A stretch of 64,000 bases of DNA from Verrucomicrobiota bacterium (GTDB taxonomy: Bacteria; Verrucomicrobiota; Verrucomicrobiia; Opitutales; Opitutaceae): the NCBI GenBank assembly GCA_016871755.1, contig VHCJ01000001.1, forward strand, positions 186,001 through 250,000. The letters are read 5' to 3'. Both the position numbers and the translations under genes were made by a program. Shown in pieces: positions 45,641-54,864 of this stretch. The number at the start of each line of letters is the position of its first letter. Position 1 is the first letter of the stretch. The notes beneath the pieces were generated by a model. It did not search any database and had not been told where the DNA came from. It saw only the letters and a list, made by a program, of their open reading frames with translations.

Positions 45641-48220
45641 TCAGCCTTTGGCCGACTCGGGGCGCACCACCAGTTGCAGTCGCCGTTCCGGGCGGAGGTA
45701 GCGGTCCGCGAAGTCAGCCAGATCGGCGAGCGTCACGGCGTCGATGGCGGAGTCCATCTCATGCGCATCGTTGACGGTCAGGCCGTAGAGGGATTGCAGC
45801 GACGCATGGAGGGCGCGCGACGCGTTGGTTTGGAGCGCCTGCCGGCGGGCCGCCTTGAGGCGGGTCTGACAGCGATGCAGTTCTTCGATCTTGGCGCCGC
45901 CGGTGGCGACGCGCCGGATTTCGGCCTCGAACTCCTTGAGGACCTGCGCCACGTGCGCGGGAGCCGTGCCGGCGTAGAGGTAGAACATGCCGGAATCGAT
46001 TCCGAGAATGCGGCTTGAGCGCACGAAGTACGCGAGCCCCTTTTCCTCGCGCACCCGCTCGAAGAGCCCGGACGACATCCCGCTGAAGAACTCATCCATC
46101 ACGTCGGCCACGACGCGATCCTTGGACGCCGCGCCGGGGCCCGGGAAGGCCTGGAACACCACGGCCTGCGCCCGGGGCTGGATTTCCTCCCGCGCACCGG
46201 GCGAGACGGGGCCGACGAAGGCGGGAGCGACCGCAGGCACCGCCGCCCGCGGCAGGCGGGCGAGGAAGCGGCGCAACGCCGGCAGCAGCCGTGCGCGCGA
46301 AAAGTCGCCCGAAACCGCCAGCACCGCGTTCTCCGCCGTCAGCACGCCGGCGTGCAGCGCCCGGAGATCCGCAGGCGTCACCGCCGCGACCTCCGCCGCA
46401 TCGCCGAACGCGTCGCAGGCCAGCGGGTGGCCGCCGAAGAACAGGCGCCGGAGCAGCTTCCGGCCATGAGTGACGACGTCGTCCTCGTCCAACTTGAGAT
46501 CGGCGATCTGCGCCTCCTTCTCGCGCCCCAGCGTGTCCTTGCGGAAAGCGGGGCGGAAGACCGCGTCTGACAGCGTCTCGAGGACGAGAGCGGAATCACC
46601 CGGAAGCACCTCCAGGGCGAGAGCGAGGGCGTTGTTCCCGGTGAAGGCGGAGAACGAACCTCCCACCTCCTCGATCCGGCGCGCCACCTCGGCCGCCGTG
46701 CGGCGCTGGGTGTCCTTGGTGAGCAGCGTGGCTAGGAGCGCCGATGAGCCCCGGAGCCCGGGCGCTTCCTGGGCCGGCCCGGCCCGGAGCACGAAGCGGA
46801 GATGGAGATTGGGGAGACGCGGATCCGGGCGCAGCAGCAGCCTCGCGCCATTGGGAAGCCGCAGTTCCTCAAACTCCGCCGGGCCCGCCACCGCCGCCCC
46901 ACCCGCCACCGCCGTGGGCCGGTCGCCGACCGGGTTCAGCGAAACCGCCGTCAGCGTCCGCGGCACGAGGTAGGTCCGCACCAGCCGGGTCAGCACCGCG
47001 GAATCCACCCCGGCGAGACTCTCGAAGTACGAGCGCGTGAAGCTGAGATCGCCGACGACGACCTCGGCGGCGCCGAGCCGGGAGGCCTGGCCGGACATGG
47101 TTTTACGGGCGTTGATCTCCCCGACTACCAGTTGCCGCATCGCCTTGCGGAGCCGATCGGCCGTGAACCCCTTGGTCCCGAGTGCCTGCAGCAGGGCCAG
47201 GATCCTCGCCGTGGCCCGCTCCCGGCCACCGGCATCGCAGGTGAACGAAATCGACAGCAGGCCGCCCATGCCGGGATTCCAGCAATTGGCATCGATCGAG
47301 TGGACCAGCCGCGCCTTCTCCCGCAGTTCGCTCCAGAGAATCGAGCTGTCGCCGCCGCCGAGGATCATCGCGAGAAGTTCCAAGCCGGGCGCATCCGGGT
47401 GACCCAAGCCGGGGATGGGCCAGGAGAGATCGGCCCGGACGACGTCAACCTCTTCGTAGCGGTGGTCCTCGCGCGGACCCAGCGCCACCGGCTCCGGCAG
47501 GATCGTCAGCGGCGCGAGCCGGGCGCGGGGCGCGGGGCCGAACTGCTTCAGAACCTCGGCGCGCACGGCGGCGGGATCGACGTCGCCAACCACCACGATG
47601 ACGAGGTTGTTGGGCACGTAGCGCGCCCGGTAGTAGGCGACGAGGTCCTCGCGCGTGAGCGACGAGAACACCTCGCGGTGGCCGATGACCGGAAAGCGGT
47701 AGGGATGGGAGCGAAAGGCGGTCGCAAAGAGCGTCTCACCGAGACGCTGGTCCGGATCATCCTTCACCATGTCGATCTCGCGGAGGATGACGTCCTTCTC
47801 CCGCGCCACCTCGTCGGCCGGGAGCGTCGAGTGCAGGACCATGTCGGCGAGCAGGTCGACCGCGATGCCAACGTGCTCGCTGGGCAGGTCGATGTAGTAG
47901 ACGGTGCGGTCGAACGTGGTGTAGGCGTTGATCATCCCGCCGTGCGCTTGAACGGTCGCGCTGATCTCCCGTCCCGCGCGACGCTCGGTGCCCTTGAAGA
48001 GCAGGTGCTCCAGATAGTGCGACACCCCGGAACCCTGGAGCGTGTCCTCGTGGACGCTGCCGGTCTTGACCCAGATCTGGACGGACGCGAGGGGCGCCGA
48101 CCGGTCCTGCCGCACGATCAGGGTGGCGCCGTTGGGCAGCACCTCGCGGTGGACTGGTTCCTCCCAGAAGGGGCGGAGGAGCGCGAGATCACCGGTCGTG
48201 AGGGAGGAGGACTTGGCCAT
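45641..48220 (-). CDS. M16-family zinc peptidase with two M16 modules
   Basis: 859 residues. The active module carries the inverted zinc motif HYLEH (H-x-x-E-H, about residue 65) in GSGVSHYLEHLLFKGTE, with the downstream Glu. The second module, from about 430, lacks HxxEH (IEELRLPNGARLLLRPDPRLP, VSGDFSRARLLPAL), as in PqqL/insulinase types where it supports the chamber. There is no signal peptide, so it probably acts inside the cell or at the membrane. It degrades peptides. Confidence 0.93.
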   Translation of the reverse strand: MAKSSSLTTGDLALLRPFWEEPVHREVLPNGATLIVRQDRSAPLASVQIWVKTGSVHEDTLQGSGVSHYLEHLLFKGTERRAGREISATVQAHGGMINAYTTFDRTVYYIDLPSEHVGIAVDLLADMVLHSTLPADEVAREKDVILREIDMVKDDPDQRLGETLFATAFRSHPYRFPVIGHREVFSSLTREDLVAYYRARYVPNNLVIVVVGDVDPAAVRAEVLKQFGPAPRARLAPLTILPEPVALGPREDHRYEEVDVVRADLSWPIPGLGHPDAPGLELLAMILGGGDSSILWSELREKARLVHSIDANCWNPGMGGLLSISFTCDAGGRERATARILALLQALGTKGFTADRLRKAMRQLVVGEINARKTMSGQASRLGAAEVVVGDLSFTRSYFESLAGVDSAVLTRLVRTYLVPRTLTAVSLNPVGDRPTAVAGGAAVAGPAEFEELRLPNGARLLLRPDPRLPNLHLRFVLRAGPAQEAPGLRGSSALLATLLTKDTQRRTAAEVARRIEEVGGSFSAFTGNNALALALEVLPGDSALVLETLSDAVFRPAFRKDTLGREKEAQIADLKLDEDDVVTHGRKLLRRLFFGGHPLACDAFGDAAEVAAVTPADLRALHAGVLTAENAVLAVSGDFSRARLLPALRRFLARLPRAAVPAVAPAFVGPVSPGAREEIQPRAQAVVFQAFPGPGAASKDRVVADVMDEFFSGMSSGLFERVREEKGLAYFVRSSRILGIDSGMFYLYAGTAPAHVAQVLKEFEAEIRRVATGGAKIEELHRCQTRLKAARRQALQTNASRALHASLQSLYGLTVNDAHEMDSAIDAVTLADLADFADRYLRPERRLQLVVRPESAKG

Positions 48221-48289
48221 GGAGAGAGCGGTTGCCGGGTGCCACCAGCGTTGCCCGGGCGGGCTCGACGACCGAGGTGGGGCGCGCCT

Positions 48290-48730
48290 TCAGGGCGCCT
48301 CCGTCAAGACCGCCTTGGGCCAGTGCTTTGGCCGCGGCCCCTTCGGCAGGAACGGTTTCACGAAGGCATCCTCGAACGAAAACACCTCCGAAAAGTCCTC
48401 GCGACGATCGCTCTCGGTCTTGGAGAAGATGTTGTAATCGATCAGGCTGAACACGATGTCGCCGAAGTCGGCGCAGCGCCGAATTCCCCAGCCATGGAGC
48501 ACCGTGATCGCCAGCGGACCAAACTGATCAAGTGCATACTCCCGAATGCCTTGCAACAGTTCAGGTCCACTCACGTGGATGGAGCGCTGCGCCCGGCCAG
48601 AGTCGCGCTTCCGCAGTTCCTTGACGGCATGGTCGAGGCCTTGGCGGGTGAACGCGTAGGCCCGCCGGTCGAACCGCGGGTCTTCCTTGCAAATCAGCTC
48701 GACGATCGCGTCGAAATCGAGGTCCTGCAT
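48290..48730 (-). CDS. Minf_1886-family conserved protein
   Basis: 146 residues. AYAFTRQGLDHAVKELRKR, HVSGPELLQGIREYALDQFG and DFGDIVFSLIDYNIFSKTESD match the small conserved protein known as Minf_1886, found mainly in Verrucomicrobiota and Planctomycetota. Function unknown. It lies 69 bases upstream of the M16 gene on the same strand, so the two may be co-transcribed. Confidence 0.85.
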   Translation of the reverse strand: MQDLDFDAIVELICKEDPRFDRRAYAFTRQGLDHAVKELRKRDSGRAQRSIHVSGPELLQGIREYALDQFGPLAITVLHGWGIRRCADFGDIVFSLIDYNIFSKTESDRREDFSEVFSFEDAFVKPFLPKGPRPKHWPKAVLTEAP

Positions 48731-48978
48731 GCGAAAACGCCTCGAGCCTGCACACGCCTAGGCGTTCTGCAATCTCAAGGTTGAGGAGACGAGGCCCAGT
48801 CACCGGCCGCGGGAGTCGCGGAATGCGCCCTTGCTCGCCCAGCGCCGCCGCGATCGCCGGATTCGCCCCGGTGGTGGCCCCGGGAGGTGAGAAACGCAGT
48901 CCGGGGCGTCCTCGAGCATCGTGCAATCTCAGGCTTGAATCAGGTGCAATTTGGCATTTACTTAGCAACGGTTGCATC

Positions 48979-48992
48979 TTTGCTATCGCAAA
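48979..48992. promoter_or_regulatory. Palindrome TTTGC-TATC-GCAAA, candidate Fur-family operator
   Basis: It has perfect 5-bp arms and sits 79 bases upstream of the Fur-like gene. The related TTGCATCTTTGC also occurs at about 48972 and TCGCATCTTTGC at about 49015. The surrounding 48735-49070 gap (336 bases) has no gene and is AT-rich at 48920-49060. Confidence 0.45.
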
Positions 48993-49070
48993 CTGACTCT
49001 TCTCTTCCCCGACGTCGCATCTTTGCATTTGCCTCGCAGTTCTTCAATCCATTGACTCCCAGAATTCACC

Positions 49071-49577
49071 ATGACTGATTCCGCCGAAACCCATCCTGGA
49101 ACCGCCACCGGTGCCGAGCCGGCCAATGCTCCCATTGAAGTCGCCGTGAAGCGGCTCCGCCAAGCCGGGCTCCGCATCACTCAGCCGCGCATTGCGATCC
49201 TCAATGCCCTGATCCGCCGGGATCGGCCGGCGAGCATCGAGCAGATTCACAATGATCTGAAGGGAAACACATTTTGCGATCTGGTGACGGTCTATCGCTG
49301 CCTCGCCGCCTTCGAAAATCTCGGGCTGGTCCGCCGCTGCTTCTTCCACAACGGCACCAGCCTGTGGCAAATCAACCTCGCCGGGGAAACGTCCTACCAC
49401 ATCGTTGGCAAGGCCTCCAATACGATGGAGCAGCTTGATCCGCAGACCTCGGCCGAGTTGGCCGCGGCGATCAAGCGGGTCGAGGACGTGCTTAAGTCGC
49501 GGGGTTACAAGGACCTCTCGCACATGGTGGAGTTCTTCGGCGTCAGCCCAGGCGCCGGGGCAGCCCCGTCGATCTAG
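49071..49577 (+). CDS. Fur-family transcriptional regulator lacking the zinc ligands
   Basis: 168 residues from ATG 49071. The winged HTH is typical: LRQAGLRITQPRIAILNAL, then DLVTVYRCLAAFENLGLVRR. The dimer domain is not: where Fur proteins have a His cluster and C-x-x-C (HHHLxCxxC), this one reads GETSYHIVGKASNTMEQL, without Cys and with a single His. The second C-x-x-C is also missing. It may sense something other than Fe/Zn or use other ligands. Repeated TTTGC sites upstream suggest autoregulation. It is convergent with the exported superoxide dismutase gene. Confidence 0.85.
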   Translation: MTDSAETHPGTATGAEPANAPIEVAVKRLRQAGLRITQPRIAILNALIRRDRPASIEQIHNDLKGNTFCDLVTVYRCLAAFENLGLVRRCFFHNGTSLWQINLAGETSYHIVGKASNTMEQLDPQTSAELAAAIKRVEDVLKSRGYKDLSHMVEFFGVSPGAGAAPSI

Positions 49578-49617
49578 GCTGACGGGACCCGGCGTCCGCC
49601 AACGACCGGGGAGAGCG

Positions 49618-50403
49618 TCAACCGCGGGCGGCCTGCCACTCGGCAGCCGCCACGTCCCAGTTGAGCACGCTCCAGAACGTCTTCGCGTAGTCCGCGCGCC
49701 GGTTCTGGAACTTCAGGTAGTACGCGTGCTCCCAGACATCCAGCCCGATGATGGACACGTAGCCGTCCATGCCGGGCGTATCTTGGTTGGGGGTGGACAT
49801 CACCGAAAGCTTGCCGTGCTTGAGCGCCAGCCAGGCCCAACCGCTCCCGAAGCGACCCATCGCCGCCTCGGTAAAGCGCGCCTTGAATGCGTCGATCGAG
49901 CCGAATGCGTCCGTCAGCGCCGCCGCGAACGCACCTGACGGCGCCGACGCGCCGCTCGGGGTCATCAGGCGCCAGAAAAGGGCGTGGTTGAGGTGGCCGC
50001 CGACGTTGTTGCGAACAGCGTTGCGGATGGACTCCGGGACGGCGGAGAGGTTCGCCATCAGGGCCTCAGCACTCAGGGCTTGGAGTTCCGGATGGGCCTG
50101 CAGCGCGCGGTTGGCGTTGTCCACATAGGCACGGTGATGCCGCCCATGGTGGATTTCCATGGTGAGACGATCGAAATGGGGCTCCAGCGCGTCCACCGCG
50201 TACCCCAGCGGGGCCAGCGTGAACGGCTGCATCGTGCCGGAGGTGCTGCCGGACGCCGCCTTCGCCCCTGCGGGCGCTGCGAGCAACGGCGCAGATGCCG
50301 TGGCAGCAACCGCCGCAGCGGCTCCCCAGCCTCCAAGCAGGCGAAGGGCGTCGCGGCGGGAAATGGCGGAGGGAGACGAGGGGGTCGGGGGAACGTGTGC
50401 CAT
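49618..50403 (-). CDS. sodA: Tat-exported Fe/Mn superoxide dismutase
   Basis: 261 residues. It starts with a twin-arginine signal ([11 protein letters not shown] and a hydrophobic Ala-rich stretch), then the [37 protein letters not shown] and [19 protein letters not shown] provide the three His and one Asp metal ligands. It converts superoxide to peroxide and oxygen. Tat export implies it leaves the cytoplasm folded with its metal. Fe versus Mn cannot be decided by eye. Confidence 0.93.
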   Translation of the reverse strand: MAHVPPTPSSPSAISRRDALRLLGGWGAAAAVAATASAPLLAAPAGAKAASGSTSGTMQPFTLAPLGYAVDALEPHFDRLTMEIHHGRHHRAYVDNANRALQAHPELQALSAEALMANLSAVPESIRNAVRNNVGGHLNHALFWRLMTPSGASAPSGAFAAALTDAFGSIDAFKARFTEAAMGRFGSGWAWLALKHGKLSVMSTPNQDTPGMDGYVSIIGLDVWEHAYYLKFQNRRADYAKTFWSVLNWDVAAAEWQAARG

Positions 50404-50664
50404 GCCACTTCCCTATCCGGTTCCCTGCCCCGCGCAAGCCACGCCGAGAGATGCCGGCTCCCTCCCCGTGTGTGACGCGTCCATGCCGTCCCGCGGAGTT
50501 CCGCCTCCCCGGCCGGCCCCGCTGGCCGAGGTGCGGGGCCCAGGCGCTCCGCCGCTCCCGGCCGCTCCGCGCGCCACCGCACTCCCGGATGCCGTTGCGC
50601 GGTCCCTCGGGGCGGGAATCGTCCGAAGGCTTGCCGCAGCGCCGCCCGCTTCCACACTTCGGGC

Positions 50665-51582
50665 ATGCCTTCTCCCGTTACCCGTCGTCAGGCTCTCGCC
50701 ACCCTCACCGGCGCCGTCCTCGCTGGAAGCACCCACGCCGCCAGCCAGAGCGCGGCGCCCGCCACCGCCACCTCCCCCCAACCCCAGGGCGCAAAGGAGA
50801 GCGCCGGCGCGATGGGGCAGCCGGACACCCATCCGATCCGTCACTCGGCGTGCAAATGGTGCTACGCGAAGACAGCCTTGGCGGACCTTGCCAAGGCGGC
50901 GAAGTCCTTCGGGATGGAATCCATCGAGTTGCTGAATCCCGAGGAGTGGCCGGTGGTGCAGGCCTTTGGCCTGACGTGCGCGATCGCGAACGGTCCGGCT
51001 CGCATCAACGACGGGTTCAACCGCCGCGAAAATCAGGTGACGCTCATTCCGGCCTACCTGAAGCGCATCGAGGAATGCGCCCATGCCGGGATTCCCAGCC
51101 TCATTCTTTTCTCGGGCAATCGTCGGGGGCAGAGTGACAGCGAGGGCCTGGAAATCTGCGCCGAGGGCATCAAGCAGATCGTCGGCGCCGCCGAGAAACA
51201 CGGCGTGACTCTTTGCATGGAGCTGCTCAACAGCCGCGTGAACCACAAGGACTACCAGTGCGACCGCACGGAGTGGGGCGTGGAGCTGTGCAAGCGGGTG
51301 GGTTCAGAGCGGTTCAAACTGCTCTACGACATTTACCACATGCAGATCATGGAGGGTGACATCATCCGCACCATCCAGACGCACCACGCCTACTTCGGTC
51401 ACTACCACACCGGCGGCAATCCGGGCCGGGCGGAAATCGATGACTCCCAGGAACTGAACTACCCGGCAATCATGCGCGCCATCCGGGCCACCGGTTACCG
51501 CGGCTTCGTCGGCCAGGAGTTCATCCCGAAGCGCGATCCGCTCACCTCACTCCGCGAAGCCGTGCAGCTCTGCACGGTCTGA
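50665..51582 (+). CDS. Tat-signal sugar phosphate isomerase/epimerase (hydroxypyruvate isomerase-like)
   Basis: 305 residues. A twin-arginine start (TRRQALATLTGAVLAG) and Ala/Pro linker precede a xylose-isomerase-type TIM barrel: GMESIELLNPEEWPVV, LCMELLNSRVNHKDYQCD, LLYDIYHMQIMEGD, HYHTGGNPGRAEIDD and FVGQEFIP. Glu, Asp, His and Glu residues form the metal site. The HYI family isomerises hydroxypyruvate, but many members have other substrates. It is divergent from sodA over a 261-bp gap without a gene. Confidence 0.85.
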   Translation: MPSPVTRRQALATLTGAVLAGSTHAASQSAAPATATSPQPQGAKESAGAMGQPDTHPIRHSACKWCYAKTALADLAKAAKSFGMESIELLNPEEWPVVQAFGLTCAIANGPARINDGFNRRENQVTLIPAYLKRIEECAHAGIPSLILFSGNRRGQSDSEGLEICAEGIKQIVGAAEKHGVTLCMELLNSRVNHKDYQCDRTEWGVELCKRVGSERFKLLYDIYHMQIMEGDIIRTIQTHHAYFGHYHTGGNPGRAEIDDSQELNYPAIMRAIRATGYRGFVGQEFIPKRDPLTSLREAVQLCTV

Positions 51583-51607
51583 GCCCGGGCCGGACGTCCG
51601 TCCGCGC

Positions 51608-53062
<1,455 letters not shown>

Positions 53063-53074
53063 GGCGGGTCCGGT

Positions 53075-54538
53075 TCAGAGCGTGGGTCGGCGTTGGCCCC
53101 AGGCATGGGCGCGCTCGTAGGTGTGGGCCATCGCGAGCAACTCGGCCTCGCCGAAGGGCTGGCCGATGAGCTGCATGCCGATCGGGCGACCGTCGGCACT
53201 GAAACCACACGGCACGCTCACCGCCGGCAAACCAGCGAGGTTCACGCCGATCGTGTAGATGTCGCAGAGGTACATCGCGAGCGGATCCGCCTTCGCTCCG
53301 CGCCGGAACGCCGGCGTCGGCGCCGTCGGAGTGAGGATCACGTCCACATCCCGGTAGGCGTTCAGGAAGTCCTGCCGGATCAGCGTTCGCACTTTCTGCG
53401 CCCGCAGGTAGTACGCGTCGTAGTACCCGCTCGAGAGCACGTACGTCCCCAGAATGATGCGTCGCTTCACCTCGGGCCCGAAGCCTTCGGCCCGCGACTC
53501 GGCGTAAATTTCCACCGCGTCCTTCGCGTCCTTGGAGCGGTGTCCATAGCGGATGCCATCGAAGCGCGCGAGGTTGGAGGAGCACTCCGCCGTCGCGATG
53601 ATGTAGTAGACGCCAATCCCGTACTCAGTGTGCGGGAGCGACACGTCCTTCACCGTGCAGCCCTGCGACTCGTAGAAGCGCACCGCAGCCTGCACGGATG
53701 CCGCCACCTCGGGATCCAATCCCTCGCCAAAGTATTCGCGCGGGATGCCGATCCGCCACGGGCCGCGCCGGGACTGCAGGGCCGCCCGGTAATCGGGCAC
53801 GTCGGCCCGCCATGAGGTCGAATCCCGCGGGTCGTGCCCCGCGATCGCACCGAGCACGATCGCCGTGTCCTCGACCGAGCGGCCGAACGGGCCGATCTGA
53901 TCGAGCGAGGAGGCAAAGGCGATCAGTCCGTAACGCGAGACGAGCCCGTAGGTCGGCTTGAGGCCGACGACGTTGCAGAACGAGGCCGGCTGGCGGATCG
54001 AGCCACCGGTGTCCGAGCCGAGCGAGACGATCGTCTCGCCCGCCGCCACCGCCGCCGCGCTGCCGCCCGAGGAACCGCCGGGCACGCAGTCCAGCGCATA
54101 GGGATTCGCGGTCGGGCCAAAGGCGGAATTTTCCGTCGACGAGCCCATCGCGAACTCGTCCATGTTCAACCGACCCCAGCAGATCGCCCCCGCCTCGCGC
54201 AGTCGCTGGGTGACCGTCGCGTCGTAGGGCGACACGAAGGTCTGCAACATCCGGCTCGACGCCGTCAGTGGCTGCCCGGTGACCGCGATCACGTCCTTCA
54301 AGCCGATCGGAATGCCGTCCAGCGGTCCCCGCGCCTCGCCGCGCGCCCGGCGCTCGTCCGAGGCGCGCGCCTGGGCCAGCGCGTCCTCGAAGTCGTACGA
54401 ATTGAAGGCGTGCACGCGGTCCTCGACCGCTCGGGTGCGGGCAATCACCGCCTGCATGAGGTCCACCGCGGAGATCCGGCGCGCCTGCAGCGCGGCGGAA
54501 AGCTCGGCGATCGACTGATAGTGAAGCGCGTCAGACAT
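53075..54538 (-). CDS. gatA: Asp-tRNA(Asn)/Glu-tRNA(Gln) amidotransferase subunit A
   Basis: 487 residues from ATG 54538. Amidase-signature catalytic triad: Lys in PIGLKDVIAVTG, cis-Ser in PGGSSGGSAAAVA and the nucleophile Ser in GSDTGGSIRQPA. It releases ammonia from glutamine for GatB. It sits 26 bases after gatC and 12 before gatB. Confidence 0.97.
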   Translation of the reverse strand: MSDALHYQSIAELSAALQARRISAVDLMQAVIARTRAVEDRVHAFNSYDFEDALAQARASDERRARGEARGPLDGIPIGLKDVIAVTGQPLTASSRMLQTFVSPYDATVTQRLREAGAICWGRLNMDEFAMGSSTENSAFGPTANPYALDCVPGGSSGGSAAAVAAGETIVSLGSDTGGSIRQPASFCNVVGLKPTYGLVSRYGLIAFASSLDQIGPFGRSVEDTAIVLGAIAGHDPRDSTSWRADVPDYRAALQSRRGPWRIGIPREYFGEGLDPEVAASVQAAVRFYESQGCTVKDVSLPHTEYGIGVYYIIATAECSSNLARFDGIRYGHRSKDAKDAVEIYAESRAEGFGPEVKRRIILGTYVLSSGYYDAYYLRAQKVRTLIRQDFLNAYRDVDVILTPTAPTPAFRRGAKADPLAMYLCDIYTIGVNLAGLPAVSVPCGFSADGRPIGMQLIGQPFGEAELLAMAHTYERAHAWGQRRPTL

Positions 54539-54564
54539 GGCGGGAGGACTCTCGGGACGGTGAC

Positions 54565-54864
54565 TCACTCCACCACCTTGGGGACCACGATCATGTGATC
54601 ACGCTGCGCGGGAGCATTGCGCAGCGCCTCCTGGACCGGCAGGCCCGGGCGAGCCGCATCGGCCTCCCAGACGTTGAAGAGCGGAAACGCATGCGCCGTC
54701 GGCTCGACGCCCGTCACATCCACCTGCTTCAGCTTCTCGATCGCCGCCAGCACGTCGCCGAGCTGGCTCGCGAAGTGCGCCTTCTCCTCCGGCGTCAACG
54801 CCAGACGGGCCAGCGCGGCGACGTGATCGATGTTCAGGTCGGTGGGGGACGACGGGGAACTCAT
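54565..54864 (-). CDS. gatC: Asp-tRNA(Asn)/Glu-tRNA(Gln) amidotransferase subunit C
   Basis: 99 residues: NIDHVAALARLALTPEEK, LGDVLAAIEKLKQVDVTGVEPTAH and LRNAPAQRDHMIVVPKVVE are the GatC landmarks. It wraps between GatA and GatB. Its start overlaps the pheT stop by ATGA, so it is translated from the phe transcript. Confidence 0.96.
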   Translation of the reverse strand: MSSPSSPTDLNIDHVAALARLALTPEEKAHFASQLGDVLAAIEKLKQVDVTGVEPTAHAFPLFNVWEADAARPGLPVQEALRNAPAQRDHMIVVPKVVE

